Shown piece by piece: positions 7,874-16,426 of a stretch of DNA of 36,251 nucleotides. The stretch spans positions 1 to 36,251 of the forward strand of contig NZ_JACBXS010000034.1 of NCBI RefSeq assembly GCF_013415485.1, written 5' to 3'. Below the pieces are notes generated by a model. That model was not told the DNA's origin. It did not search any database and saw nothing but the letters and a program-made list of their open reading frames with translations. This DNA is from Rhabdonatronobacter sediminivivens (lineage in GTDB: Bacteria; Pseudomonadota; Alphaproteobacteria; Rhodobacterales; Rhodobacteraceae). The position numbers and the translations under genes are program-made. How positions within the stretch are numbered: the first letter of the stretch is position 1; the number at the start of each line of letters is the position of its first letter.

Positions 7874-8706
7874 GCGCATCGGGAAAGCTGCGCGCGCGTG
7901 GGCGGCTGCAGCCCAGCGTCTCGATGACGCCGCGGGCGCTGATGGAGGGGCCGCCGCGGCTGGCCGGGGTCTGGACAGCGCGGATCATCACGCTGTTTCC
8001 ACAGGCCTTTCCCGGCACGCTGGGGCTGTCGCTGACCGGCAAGGCACTGGATCAGGGGCTTTGGGCGCTGGACCCCATTGACCTGCGCGGCTTTGGCGAA
8101 GGCAAGCATCGCAATGTCGATGACACGCCCGCCGGGGGTGGCGCCGGCATGGTGCTGCGCGCCGATGTCATGGGCCGCGCCCTGGCCATGGCCGCGCAGG
8201 GGCCTGCCGCGGACCGTGCGCGCTGGCCGGTGATCTATCTGTCCCCGCGCGGGCGCCCGTTCACCCAGGCCCGGGCGCAAGCGCTGGCGCAGGGGGCGGG
8301 TGTCACGTTGATCTGCGGGCGGTTTGAGGGGTTGGACCAGCGGGTGATCGATCACCATGGGGTCGAGGAGGTCTCGATCGGCGATTTTGTCCTGAGCGGG
8401 GGCGAGATCGCCGCGCAGGCCTTGATCGATGCGACGGTCCGCCTTATACCGCGCGTGCTGGGGAATCAGGCCTCGACCGAAGAGGAGTCCTTTTCGGACG
8501 GTTTGCTGGAGCACCCGCACTACACCCGCCCCGCCAACTGGCAAGGCCACGACATTCCGGAGGTTCTCCTGTCCGGGGATCATGGCAAGGTTGCCGCCTG
8601 GCGCAAGGCAATGGCCGAAAGGCTGACCAAGGAACGCCGCCCTGACCTCTGGCGGGCTTATTGTGCGCAACACGATAGGGACCCGGATGGAGACCAAGAG
8701 CTCTGA
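7870..8706 (+). CDS. trmD: tRNA (guanosine(37)-N1)-methyltransferase TrmD
   Basis: SPOUT methyltransferase that makes m1G37 next to the anticodon and prevents +1 frameshifting. Knot-forming segments are visible: [24 protein letters not shown] and [17 protein letters not shown], which build the S-adenosylmethionine pocket and dimer interface, followed by the C-terminal [15 protein letters not shown] region. An N-terminal stretch of about 33 residues lies before the usual first strand ([13 protein letters not shown]); an internal start is not ruled out, but the ATG overlapping the upstream stop supports the long form. rplS follows after 53 bases. Confidence 0.95.
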   Translation: MSASGKLRARGRLQPSVSMTPRALMEGPPRLAGVWTARIITLFPQAFPGTLGLSLTGKALDQGLWALDPIDLRGFGEGKHRNVDDTPAGGGAGMVLRADVMGRALAMAAQGPAADRARWPVIYLSPRGRPFTQARAQALAQGAGVTLICGRFEGLDQRVIDHHGVEEVSIGDFVLSGGEIAAQALIDATVRLIPRVLGNQASTEEESFSDGLLEHPHYTRPANWQGHDIPEVLLSGDHGKVAAWRKAMAERLTKERRPDLWRAYCAQHDRDPDGDQEL

Positions 8707-8759
8707 GGGCGCTCACAGGACGCGGGGGAGCACCCGCGCCAAATGGAAAGGATACCGCG

Positions 8760-9140
8760 ATGAACCTGATCGCGCAGATAGAAGCCGAGCAGATCGCCGA
8801 GCTTGGCAAGGACATTCCCGATTTCAAGGCGGGCGACACCATTCGCGTGGGCTACAAGGTGACCGAGGGCACCCGCACCCGCGTGCAGAACTTCGAAGGC
8901 GTCTGCATCGCCCGCAAGGGTGGCAGCGGCATCGCGGCCTCTTTCACCGTGCGCAAGATTTCCTTCGGTGAAGGCGTGGAACGTGTGTTCCCGCTGCATT
9001 CGACCAATATCGACAGCATCACCGTGGTCCGTCGCGGCAAGGTGCGGCGTGCGAAGCTGTATTACCTGCGCGCCCGGCGCGGCAAATCCGCCCGCATCGC
9101 CGAAAAGACCAACTACCGCCCGCTGGCGGCCAAGGCATAA
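8760..9140 (+). CDS. rplS: 50S ribosomal protein bL19
   Basis: Large-subunit protein at the 30S-50S interface. The family core is plain: [54 protein letters not shown] and [15 protein letters not shown]. The 126-residue length is normal with a short C-terminal extension. An AAAGGA ribosome binding site precedes the ATG. It is followed after 13 bases by rpmE. Confidence 0.97.
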   Translation: MNLIAQIEAEQIAELGKDIPDFKAGDTIRVGYKVTEGTRTRVQNFEGVCIARKGGSGIAASFTVRKISFGEGVERVFPLHSTNIDSITVVRRGKVRRAKLYYLRARRGKSARIAEKTNYRPLAAKA

Positions 9141-9153
9141 GGAGCCCGGGACG

Positions 9154-9375
9154 ATGAAAACCGATACGCATCCCGAATACCATCTGATCAACGTCAAGCT
9201 GACCGATGGCACCGTGTTCCAGATGAAATCCACCTGGGGCAAGGAAGGCGACACCCTGTCGCTGGAGATCGACCCCACCGTGCACCCCGCCTGGACCGGC
9301 GGCGGCGCCCGACTGATGGACAGCGGCGGCCGGGTGTCGAAGTTCAAGAACAAATACGCCGGGCTTGGGTTCTGA
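9154..9375 (+). CDS. rpmE: 50S ribosomal protein bL31 (zinc-free C-minus form)
   Basis: Large-subunit protein that helps bridge the subunits. It is 73 residues long, beginning [19 protein letters not shown] and ending [17 protein letters not shown]. No cysteine occurs anywhere, so the zinc-binding CxxC pattern of the C-plus form is absent; this is the C-minus type usual in Alphaproteobacteria. A ribosome binding site, AAGGAGCCCGGG, precedes the ATG. It is the last gene of the ribosomal operon and is followed by a strong terminator. Confidence 0.95.
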   Translation: MKTDTHPEYHLINVKLTDGTVFQMKSTWGKEGDTLSLEIDPTVHPAWTGGGARLMDSGGRVSKFKNKYAGLGF

Positions 9376-9402
9376 TCCAGCGCCTGACGGCAGGAATATC
9401 CG

Positions 9403-9433
9403 GGGCGCGCCACGCTGGCGCGCCCTCTTTTTT
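9403..9433 (+). terminator. Intrinsic terminator after rpmE
   Basis: A perfect 9-bp stem, GGGCGCGCC with GGCGCGCCC, around the loop ACGCT is followed directly by TCTTTTTT. This is a textbook Rho-independent terminator and marks the 3' end of the rpsP-rimM-trmD-rplS-rpmE transcript. Confidence 0.92.
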
Positions 9434-9480
9434 CGGTGGCGGGTGAAGGCGCGCCCCTTGAGGGCAGTGCAAGGCAGGGG

Positions 9481-10299
9481 ATGGACGGCGTGGCCCATAT
9501 CATCGTGATCGGCAATGAGAAGGGCGGCTCGGGGAAATCCACGACCTCGATGCATGTGGCGGTGGCGCTGGCGCGGATGGGGCACCGGGTGGGCGCGGTC
9601 GATCTGGACCTGCGCCAGCGCAGCTTTGGCCGCTATGTGGAAAACCGCCGCGCCCATGTGAAGCGCCACGGGCTGGACCTGCCCATCCCTGATTACCGCC
9701 CCCTGCCTGATCTGGCCCCCGAAGATATCCCCGAAGGCGCCAACCCGCTGGACGTGCAGTTTTCCACCGTCCTGTCGGCGCTGGAACCGGAGTGCGATTT
9801 CATCCTGATCGATTGCCCGGGTGCGCATACCCGGCTGAGCCAGTTGGCCCATTCGCTGGCCGATACGCTGATCACGCCGATGAATGACAGTTTCGTGGAT
9901 TTCGACCTGCTGGCGCGCACCGACCCGGAAACCGGCAAGGTGCTGGGGCCATCGATCTATTCCGAAATGGTCTGGGCGGCGCGGCAGGCCCGGGGGCGTG
10001 AGGGGTTGAAGCCAATCGACTGGCTGGTGCTGCGCAACCGGCTGGGCACCCAGGCCATGCACAACAAGCGCAAGGTGGGGGCCGCGCTGACCGAATTGTC
10101 CCGCCGGATCGGCTTTCGCGTGGCGCCGGGGTTTTCCGAGCGGGTGATCTTCCGCGAGCTGTTCCCCCGCGGGCTGACACTGCTGGACCTGCGCGACATG
10201 GGCGAACAAAGCTTCAGCCTGTCGAACATCGCCGCGCGGCAGGAGTTGCGCGACCTGATCGCCACGCTGGACCTGCCCGGGGTGAAGGTGGATTTCTGA
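9481..10299 (+). CDS. mipZ: Division-site positioning ATPase MipZ (ParA/MinD superfamily)
   Basis: Deviant Walker ATPase that in Caulobacter forms a gradient from the ParB-marked poles and blocks FtsZ ring assembly away from midcell. It opens HIIVIGNEKGGSGKSTT with the P-loop at about 14-21, followed by VDLDLRQRSFGRYVENRR, FILIDCPG and TPMNDSFVDFDLL, all hallmarks of MipZ rather than ParA. The later segment WLVLRNRLGT and the ending FRELFPRGLTLLDL also match. The ATG at 9481 directly follows GGCAGGGG; GTG starts at 9436 or 9490 are possible. The 272-residue length is normal. No parB lies nearby. Confidence 0.93.
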   Translation: MDGVAHIIVIGNEKGGSGKSTTSMHVAVALARMGHRVGAVDLDLRQRSFGRYVENRRAHVKRHGLDLPIPDYRPLPDLAPEDIPEGANPLDVQFSTVLSALEPECDFILIDCPGAHTRLSQLAHSLADTLITPMNDSFVDFDLLARTDPETGKVLGPSIYSEMVWAARQARGREGLKPIDWLVLRNRLGTQAMHNKRKVGAALTELSRRIGFRVAPGFSERVIFRELFPRGLTLLDLRDMGEQSFSLSNIAARQELRDLIATLDLPGVKVDF

Positions 10300-10303
10300 G
10301 CCC

Positions 10304-10323
10304 TGCCCGACTGCGGTCGGGCA
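10304..10323. terminator. Hairpin between mipZ and the polyprenyl synthase gene
   Basis: A perfect 8-bp stem, TGCCCGAC with GTCGGGCA, around TGCG starts just after the mipZ stop and lies between two convergent genes. No T-run follows on either strand, so it is a terminator-like structure rather than a textbook intrinsic terminator. Confidence 0.55.
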
Positions 10324-10347
10324 AGCGCTGAGCGGCGCCTGCAGGCC

Positions 10348-11349
10348 TCAGATCACTCGTTCGACCACATAGCCGGCCAAATCGTCCAGCATCTCGCGCA
10401 GGGGATCATCGGGCAGGCTGTGCAGCGCCTCGCGCGCGGTTGCGACCCAATCCAGGGCGCTTTGGCGGGCGCTTTCCAGTGCGCCCGTGCGGCGCAGGAT
10501 CTCCATCGCGTGTTCCAGATCACCCGGGCGCTGGTCGCGCTTTGCGATCACGCGGGTCCAGAAGGCGCGCTCCGCGTCATCGGCCCGGGCAAGGGCGCGA
10601 ATCAGGGGCAGGGTCGGCTTGCCCTCGCGGAAGTCATCGCCCAGGTTCTTGCCGATCCCGTCGCCCGCGCCGCCGTAATCCAGAAAGTCATCGACGATCT
10701 GGAAGGCCATGCCCAGCGCATCGCCATAGCGATGCAGCGCCGCAACGCGGTCTTCGGGGGCACCGGCGATCACCGCGCCCGATTGCGTGGCGGCGGAAAA
10801 CAGCGCCGCGGTCTTGCCGCGAATCACCCGCTCATAGGTCGCCTCATCGGTGGAGAGATTGCGCAGGGTGGTCAGCTGCAGCACCTCACCCTCGGCGATG
10901 GTGGCGGCGGCGTTGGACAGGATGTCCAGCACCTGCAGTGATTCGCATTCGACCATCAGCTGGAATGCCCGCGCGAACAGGTAATCGCCGACCAGCACCG
11001 ACGAGGTATTGTCCCACAGCAGATTCGCCGTGGGCCGCCCGCGCCGTTGTTCGCTGTCATCCACCACATCATCATGCAGCAGGGTGGCGGTGTGGATGAA
11101 TTCCACCGTGGTGGCCAGGCGCAGGTGATGCGCGCCTTCGTATCCGCACAGCTTGGCGGCGGCGATGGTCAGCATGGGGCGCAGGCGTTTGCCCCCGGCC
11201 TCGATCAGATGGGCGGTGACTTCGGGGATGCGCGGCGCGTGGTCCGAGGCCATGCGTTCACGGATCAGCGCGTCAACCCCCGCCAGTTCGGGCGCCAACG
11301 CCCGAGCCAGTCGGTCATGCGGCTTCAGGGTCACGTGATCCAGACTCAT
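10348..11349 (-). CDS. Long-chain polyprenyl diphosphate synthase (quinone side chain)
   Basis: Trans-isoprenyl diphosphate synthase that extends farnesyl diphosphate with isopentenyl units to make the ubiquinone tail. Both aspartate-rich metal-binding motifs are present: DDVVDD at 93-98, in LLHDDVVDDSEQRRG, and DDFLD at 220-224. GGKRLRPML near 52-60 supplies diphosphate-binding residues. The 333-residue length fits octaprenyl or decaprenyl synthases (IspB/DdsA); product length cannot be read here, though Rhodobacteraceae typically make Q10. It is divergent from the DUF2007 gene with only 53 bases between. Confidence 0.93.
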   Translation of the reverse strand: MSLDHVTLKPHDRLARALAPELAGVDALIRERMASDHAPRIPEVTAHLIEAGGKRLRPMLTIAAAKLCGYEGAHHLRLATTVEFIHTATLLHDDVVDDSEQRRGRPTANLLWDNTSSVLVGDYLFARAFQLMVECESLQVLDILSNAAATIAEGEVLQLTTLRNLSTDEATYERVIRGKTAALFSAATQSGAVIAGAPEDRVAALHRYGDALGMAFQIVDDFLDYGGAGDGIGKNLGDDFREGKPTLPLIRALARADDAERAFWTRVIAKRDQRPGDLEHAMEILRRTGALESARQSALDWVATAREALHSLPDDPLREMLDDLAGYVVERVI

Positions 11350-11402
11350 GACGATTGCTTCAACCTCGACAACGGCGGCGGCAACCGGCTAGGCTCCGTC
11401 GC

Positions 11403-11618
11403 ATGAAAGAACTGCTGCGCACCACCAATCCCACAATTATTCCCTACGCGAAAGCATTGCTTGAGGGGGAGGATATAGAAGCCTTCGAGCTGGACGTCCA
11501 CATGAGCGCGCTGGAAGGCAGCATCGGAATCCTGCCACGTCGCCTGATGGTGCGCGAAAAGGACCATTTCCGCGCCAGCGCGCTGATGCGCGATTTCGGC
11601 ATTCCGTTTGAAAGCTGA
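11403..11618 (+). CDS. DUF2007 small protein
   Basis: A 71-residue protein matching the DUF2007 pattern: an N-terminal ELLRTTNPTIIPYAKALLEGEDIEAF ferredoxin-like half and a hydrophilic C-terminus ending in FRASALMRDFGI. The family is often annotated as a putative signal-transducing protein, but no function is established; the fold resembles a small ligand-binding domain. The ATG at 11403 is chosen from the family N-terminus, since the frame extending back to 11355 adds arginine-rich sequence. Its stop overlaps the next ATG (TGATG), indicating translational coupling with the methyltransferase. Confidence 0.85.
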   Translation: MKELLRTTNPTIIPYAKALLEGEDIEAFELDVHMSALEGSIGILPRRLMVREKDHFRASALMRDFGIPFES

Positions 11619-12409
11619 TGAGCCTGCGGGAAAATGGCACAGCCGGGGGCGACGCGTCGGACGCGGCGCTGACGCGGGATGCGTTTCTGGATGGCCGGGT
11701 GATGATTCGTCAGCCCCGCCAGGGGTATCGCGCCGCCACCGACCCGGTGTTCCTGGCCGCAGCCGTTCCGGCCCGCGCGGGGCAATCGGTCCTGGAACTG
11801 GGCTGCGGGGTGGGGGTGGCCAGCCTGTGCCTGGCGGCCCGGGTGCCGGGGCTGGCGCTGACGGGGGTAGAGCTGCAGCCTGACTATGCGGCGCTGGCCC
11901 GGCGCAACGCAGGGGAGAACGGTGCCGCGTTCGAGGTGATCGAGGCCGACCTGACCGCCCTGCCCGCCGATCTGCGCGCGCGCAGCTTTGACCATGTGAT
12001 CGCCAACCCGCCCTATTACGCACCCCATGACCCGCCCGCCGCGAACCCGGGGCGCGACCGCGCCCTGCGCGAGGCAACGCCGCTGGCGCTGTGGCTGGAT
12101 GTAGCGCTGCGGCGCTGCCGCGATGGCGGGCATGTCAGCGTGATCCATCTGGCCGAGCGGCTGCCGGAGCTGTTGGCGGGGTTTGCGGGGCGGGCCTCGG
12201 TCACGGTGCTGCCGTTGGCGGCGCGGGCGGGGCGGGCGCCGCGGCGGGTGATCCTGCGCGCGCGCAAGGGCGGGCGCAGCCCGTTTCGGCTGCTGGCGCC
12301 GCTGGTGGTGCATGAGGGGGCAAGCCACCCCGGCGATGGCGAGCACTTCACGCCCGAGGTGCGGGCTGTCATGCGCGCAGCCGCCGCGCTGCCTTTTGAG
12401 GGGGGCTGA
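11618..12409 (+). CDS. N6-adenine methyltransferase, TrmN6-like
   Basis: S-adenosylmethionine-dependent class I methyltransferase of 263 residues. The cofactor-binding motif is LELGCGVGV at 59-67, an acidic ribose ligand follows in GVELQPDY, and the catalytic NPPYY is at 130-134, the signature of exocyclic adenine-N6 methylation. The preceding QPRQGYRAATDPVFLAAAV is typical of the tRNA1(Val) A37 methyltransferase group (YfiC/TrmN6). The likely substrate is therefore tRNA, but this is inferred from the family. It is coupled to the DUF2007 gene and faces serB across a quadruplex-hairpin element. Confidence 0.87.
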   Translation: MSLRENGTAGGDASDAALTRDAFLDGRVMIRQPRQGYRAATDPVFLAAAVPARAGQSVLELGCGVGVASLCLAARVPGLALTGVELQPDYAALARRNAGENGAAFEVIEADLTALPADLRARSFDHVIANPPYYAPHDPPAANPGRDRALREATPLALWLDVALRRCRDGGHVSVIHLAERLPELLAGFAGRASVTVLPLAARAGRAPRRVILRARKGGRSPFRLLAPLVVHEGASHPGDGEHFTPEVRAVMRAAAALPFEGG

Positions 12410-12442
12410 GCGCCCCCGGACCGTGGCGCATCTGGCGGCGGA

Positions 12443-12497
12443 AGCGCCCGCTCGGCGCACCTCCCGCCCACCCACCCCGGTGCGCCTCGCGGGCGCT
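12443..12497. repeat. Quadruplex-hairpin intergenic element, copy B
   Basis: An outer 9-bp inverted repeat (12443-12451 with 12489-12497) and an inner 8-bp one (GGCGCACC/GGTGCGCC) enclose a C-rich loop at 12463-12478. On the minus strand the loop has four G-runs with one-base linkers (GGGGTGGGTGGGCGGG). It lies between the convergent methyltransferase and serB genes, as expected for a bidirectional terminator-like element. It is related to copies at 188-260 and 17239-17288. Confidence 0.8.
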
Positions 12498-12520
12498 GCC
12501 CCCCTGCGGGTGGCGGGCCT

Positions 12521-13399
12521 TTATGGGGTGACGAACGCGCCGCTGGCGTAGCCCTGAAGGTAGAGGAGAGCGGTCAGATCGCCGTGGTTGATGCGCAGCG
12601 CGCAGCGCGCCGCGACGGCGGGTTTGGCGTGGAAGGCAACCCCGGCCCCGGCGGCCTCCAGCATGGCCAGGTCATTGGCGCCATCGCCCACGGCCATCAC
12701 CTGCGCCGCCGTGATCCCGCGCGCGGCACTGATCCGCCGCAGCGCCTCCAGCTTGGCAGCGCGGCCCAGGATCGGCTCGGCAACCTCGCCGCTGAGGGCA
12801 CCATCGGCGGTCAGCAGCGTGTTGGCGTGGTGTTCGTCAAAGCCCAGCGCCCCGGCCACATGGCCGGTAAAGGCCGTGAACCCGCCCGAGACCAGCACCG
12901 CATGCGCCCCGTTGGCGCGCATGGTGGCCAGCAGCGTGGCCGCGCCGGGGGTGAAGGTGATCCGCTCGGCGATCACGCGGTCGATGATCCCGGCCTCCAG
13001 CCCGCGCAGCAGGGCGACGCGTTCGCGCAGGGCGCCTTCGAATTCCAGTTCGCCATTCATGGCGCGTTCGGTGATCTCGGCCACATGGGCGCCGACCCCG
13101 GCCATGTCGGCCAGTTCATCGATACATTCCTGCACGATCATGGTGCTGTCCATATCGGCGATCAGCATCGCCTTTTGCCGCCCCGCCGCCGGTTGCACCG
13201 CTAGGTCGATCCCGCGGGCCTGCAATTCGGCCCAGACCTCCCATTGATTGCCGGGCGGCTGTTCCAGCGGGAATTCTGCCGCCAGATCCGGGGCGATCCA
13301 TTGCGCTGCCCCACCGCCCCAGGCGTTACGCAAAGCCTCGACGGTGGCGCCATCCAGGGTTGGAGCGGAAGGGTTGGTGATCAGGGTGGCGATCTGCAT
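12521..13399 (-). CDS. serB: Phosphoserine phosphatase SerB
   Basis: HAD-superfamily phosphatase for the last step of serine synthesis, phosphoserine to serine. Motif I is DMDST at 82-86, with D82 the predicted nucleophile and D84 the acid/base. Motif II is VSGGF, and [10 protein letters not shown] near the C-terminus supplies the metal ligands. The first 75 residues form an ACT-like regulatory domain, as in full-length SerB; total length is 292. The ATG at 13399 is preceded by GGAGG at the right distance. It diverges from serC-serA, so the three serine-pathway genes form one locus. Confidence 0.95.
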   Translation of the reverse strand: MQIATLITNPSAPTLDGATVEALRNAWGGGAAQWIAPDLAAEFPLEQPPGNQWEVWAELQARGIDLAVQPAAGRQKAMLIADMDSTMIVQECIDELADMAGVGAHVAEITERAMNGELEFEGALRERVALLRGLEAGIIDRVIAERITFTPGAATLLATMRANGAHAVLVSGGFTAFTGHVAGALGFDEHHANTLLTADGALSGEVAEPILGRAAKLEALRRISAARGITAAQVMAVGDGANDLAMLEAAGAGVAFHAKPAVAARCALRINHGDLTALLYLQGYASGAFVTP

Positions 13400-13469
13400 G
13401 GGGCCTCCGGCGCGTGTCGCGGGTTGATGCTGCAATGCCGCATTAGGACAATTTCCCCCCTTGTGCCAG

Positions 13470-13543
13470 AGCGCGCCGGGGCGTATGGCGGCAAGTGGGA
13501 CACCCCTCCCCAACGAGGGGCGCATATCTGGAAGGATAGCACC
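13470..13543 (+). promoter_or_regulatory. Candidate serC leader RNA (5' UTR of serC-serA)
   Basis: The 144-base gap between divergent serB and serC holds a perfect hairpin, CCCCTC-CCCAAC-GAGGGG (13503-13520), just upstream of the GGAAGG ribosome binding site (13531-13536). A weak TATC/GATA pairing could place that site in a loop. A conserved serC leader motif in alphaproteobacterial serC-serA operons has been reported from comparative genomics; identity with this sequence is my inference from position and hairpin, not a model match. Confidence 0.4.
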
Positions 13544-14689
13544 ATGACGACTGACCAACCGGCAACGCGGCCGGGCAATCCGCGTTTTTCATCCGGCCCC
13601 TGCGCCAAACCCCCCGTATTCTCCTTGGACAAGCTGTCGGACGCGCCGCTGGGCCGGTCGCACCGCGCCGCCGTGGGCAAGGCGAAGCTGAAGGCCGCCA
13701 TCGACCACACGCGCGAGATTCTGGGCGTGCCCGAAGGGTATCGCATCGGGATCGTCCCGGCCTCGGACACGGGCGCGGTGGAAATGGCCATGTGGTCGCT
13801 GCTGGGCGCGCGCCCCGTGACCATGGTCGCCTGGGAGAGCTTTGGCGCGGGCTGGGTGACCGATGCCGTCAAGCAGTTGAAACTGGATGCCGATGTCCGC
13901 ACCGCCCCCTATGGGCAGATCGTGGATATGGGCGCCATCGACTATGACAGTGATGTGGTCTTTACCTGGAACGGCACCACCAGCGGGGTGCGCCTGCCTC
14001 ATGGCGACATGATCCCCGCCGACCGGCAGGGCTTGACCATCTGCGATGCCACCAGCGCGGCTTTTGCCATGGACCTGCCCTGGGACAAGCTGGATGTGGT
14101 GACCTTCTCCTGGCAGAAGGTCATGGGCGGCGAGGCAGCGCATGGCATGCTGATCCTGTCCCCCCGCGCGGTGGAGCGGCTGGAAAGCCACACACCGCCC
14201 TGGCCGCTGCCGAAGATCTTTCGCCTGACCAAGGGCGGCAAGCTGATCGAGGGCATCTTCAAGGGCGAGACCATCAACACGCCCTCGATGCTGGCGGTGG
14301 AGGATTACCTGCTGGCGCTGGACTGGGCGCGCAGCATCGGCGGGCTGCCGGCGCTGATCGCGCGCTGTGACGCCAATGCCGCCGTGATCGCGCGGTTTTG
14401 CGCCGCCAATGACTGGATCGCCAATCTGGCCGAGGATCCGGCCACCGCATCGACCACCAGCGTCTGCCTGAAATTCACCGACCCGGGCATCAGTGACGGC
14501 GCCGCCTTTGCCAAGGCCGTGGCCAAGCGGCTGGAGGCCGAGGGCGTGGCCTTTGACATCGGCGCCTACCGTGACGCCCCGCCGGGGCTGCGCATCTGGT
14601 GCGGCGCCACGGTGGAAACATCGGATCTGGAGGCGCTGATGCCCTGGATCGCCCATGCCTATCACGCGGAACGCGCCGCCCTGGCCTGA
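13544..14689 (+). CDS. serC: Phosphoserine aminotransferase SerC
   Basis: PLP-dependent enzyme converting 3-phosphohydroxypyruvate plus glutamate to phosphoserine. The Schiff-base lysine is K192 in [15 protein letters not shown], preceded by [20 protein letters not shown] with the cofactor-contacting Asp. The N-terminal [11 protein letters not shown] and the GNGTTSG-like [11 protein letters not shown] loop fit the alphaproteobacterial class. Length is 381 residues. The ATG at 13544 is chosen for the GGAAGGA site 7 bases upstream. serA follows 45 bases downstream with its own ribosome binding site, forming an operon. Confidence 0.95.
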   Translation: MTTDQPATRPGNPRFSSGPCAKPPVFSLDKLSDAPLGRSHRAAVGKAKLKAAIDHTREILGVPEGYRIGIVPASDTGAVEMAMWSLLGARPVTMVAWESFGAGWVTDAVKQLKLDADVRTAPYGQIVDMGAIDYDSDVVFTWNGTTSGVRLPHGDMIPADRQGLTICDATSAAFAMDLPWDKLDVVTFSWQKVMGGEAAHGMLILSPRAVERLESHTPPWPLPKIFRLTKGGKLIEGIFKGETINTPSMLAVEDYLLALDWARSIGGLPALIARCDANAAVIARFCAANDWIANLAEDPATASTTSVCLKFTDPGISDGAAFAKAVAKRLEAEGVAFDIGAYRDAPPGLRIWCGATVETSDLEALMPWIAHAYHAERAALA

Positions 14690-14734
14690 GCCCGGGCCGC
14701 CCCTGTCATTCCCCCATTCAAGGAGCCAGAACCC

Positions 14735-16330
14735 ATGGCACCCAAGGTTCTTGTGTCCGACAAGCTGTCGGAAACCGCCGTGCAGATCTTTCGTGACCGC
14801 GGCATCGACGTCACCTTCGACCCGTCCATCGGCAAGGACAAGGAGAAGCTGGCGCAGATCATCGGCGACTATGACGGCCTTGCCATCCGCTCGGCCACCA
14901 AGGTCACGGCGAAGCTGCTGGACAACGCGCCGCGCCTGAAGGTGGTGGGCCGCGCCGGGATCGGCGTGGACAATGTGGACATTCCGGCTGCGTCGAAGAA
15001 AGGCGTGATCGTGATGAACACGCCCTTCGGCAACTCGGTCACCACCGCCGAACATGCCATTGCGCTGATGATGGCCGTCGCGCGCCAGATCCCCGAGGCC
15101 AACGCCTCCACCCATGCCGGCAAATGGGAGAAATCGCGCTTCATGGGCTCCGAGGTGACCGCCAAGACCTTGGGCGTGATCGGCGCGGGCAATATCGGCG
15201 CCATCGTCTGCGACCGCGCGCTGGGGCTGCGGATGAAGGTCATCGCCTATGACCCGTTCCTGAGCGAGGAGCGCGCCACCAAGCTGGGCGTGACCAAGGT
15301 GGAACTGGACGAGCTGCTGGCCCGCGCCGATTTCATCACCCTGCATGTGCCGCTGACCGACAAGACCCGCAACATCCTGTCGGCCGAGGCGATCGCCAAG
15401 ACCAGGCCCGGCGTGCGCATCATCAACTGCGCCCGCGGCGGGCTGGTGGATGAAACCGCCCTGGCCGCGGCGCTGAAATCCGGCCATGTCGCCGGCGCCG
15501 GCTTCGATGTGTTCGAGGTCGAACCCGCCACCGACAGCCCGCTCTTTGGCCTGCCCAATGTGGTGGTCACCCCGCATCTGGGCGCCTCCACCACCGAGGC
15601 GCAGGAAAACGTCGCCCTGCAGGTGGCCGAGCAGATGTCGGATTACCTGCTGACCGGGGCGGTGCAGAACGCGCTCAACATGCCCTCGGTCACCGCCGAG
15701 GAAGCCGCCGTCATGGCGCCCTGGGTGAAGCTGGCCGCGCATCTGGGCTCCTTCGCCGGGCAACTGACCGAAGACCCGATCCGCGCGGTGAACATCCTCT
15801 ATGACGGCGCGGTGGCCGAGATGAACCTGGACGCGCTGAACTGCGCGGTGATCGCAGGCATCATGAAGGCGTCGAACCCGGATGTGAACATGGTCTCGGC
15901 CCCGGTGGTGGCGCGCGAACGCGGGGTGAAGATTTCCACCACCACGCAAGGGAAATCAGGGGTGTTCGACGCCTATATCAAGCTGACCGTGGTGACCGAA
16001 GACCGCGAACGCTCCATCGCCGGGACGGTGTTTTCCGATGGCAAGCCGCGCTTCATCCAGATCAAGGGCATCACCATCGATGCCGAGGTCGGCCAGCACA
16101 TGCTCTATACCACGAATGAGGATGTGCCCGGGATCATCGGCACCCTGGGCCAGACCATGGGCGAAAACGGCGTGAACATCGCCAATTTCACCCTGGGCCG
16201 GTCCTCTCGCGGGGCCGAGGCCATCGCGCTGCTCTATCTGGACGCGCAACCGCCCGCCGATGTGCTGGCCAAGCTGAAGGCAACGGGTCTGTTCCGCCAG
16301 GTCCGTCCGCTGGAATTCGACATGGCCTGA
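14735..16330 (+). CDS. serA: D-3-phosphoglycerate dehydrogenase SerA
   Basis: NAD-dependent first enzyme of serine synthesis, oxidising 3-phosphoglycerate. The NAD-binding loop is GAGNIG at 150-155. The catalytic triad is visible as R234 (NCARGGLVDE), E263 (FDVFEVEP) and H281 (TPHLGAST). Residues from about 320 form the intervening domain of the long form, and the last 75 residues (HMLYTTNEDVPGIIGTLG and following) form an ACT domain that usually binds serine for feedback control. The 531-residue length is typical of long-form enzymes. AAGGAG precedes the ATG. A strong hairpin follows the stop. Confidence 0.96.
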   Translation: MAPKVLVSDKLSETAVQIFRDRGIDVTFDPSIGKDKEKLAQIIGDYDGLAIRSATKVTAKLLDNAPRLKVVGRAGIGVDNVDIPAASKKGVIVMNTPFGNSVTTAEHAIALMMAVARQIPEANASTHAGKWEKSRFMGSEVTAKTLGVIGAGNIGAIVCDRALGLRMKVIAYDPFLSEERATKLGVTKVELDELLARADFITLHVPLTDKTRNILSAEAIAKTRPGVRIINCARGGLVDETALAAALKSGHVAGAGFDVFEVEPATDSPLFGLPNVVVTPHLGASTTEAQENVALQVAEQMSDYLLTGAVQNALNMPSVTAEEAAVMAPWVKLAAHLGSFAGQLTEDPIRAVNILYDGAVAEMNLDALNCAVIAGIMKASNPDVNMVSAPVVARERGVKISTTTQGKSGVFDAYIKLTVVTEDRERSIAGTVFSDGKPRFIQIKGITIDAEVGQHMLYTTNEDVPGIIGTLGQTMGENGVNIANFTLGRSSRGAEAIALLYLDAQPPADVLAKLKATGLFRQVRPLEFDMA

Positions 16331-16340
16331 TCAGGCAACA

Positions 16341-16363
16341 CCCTGCCCGGTTTCCGGGCAGGG
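16341..16363 (+). terminator. Strong hairpin after serA
   Basis: A perfect 10-bp stem, CCCTGCCCGG with CCGGGCAGGG, around TTT starts 10 bases after the serA stop. A second weaker hairpin with 7-bp arms of the same CCCTGCC/GGCAGGG type follows before 16392. No T-run is present, so termination efficiency is uncertain, but the position supports an operon end. Confidence 0.6.
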
Positions 16364-16426
16364 CTTGCCCTGCCGTGCCGTGCCGGGCAGGGTGCGGCGG
16401 ACGGCACCCAACCTCGGAGTCCTGCC

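Noticed and set aside
13589..15949. Minus-strand open frame of 786 codons opposite serC-serA
   Set aside because: Antisense artefact of GC-rich codon bias over two conserved genes, with a low-complexity His/Gly/Gln-rich product.
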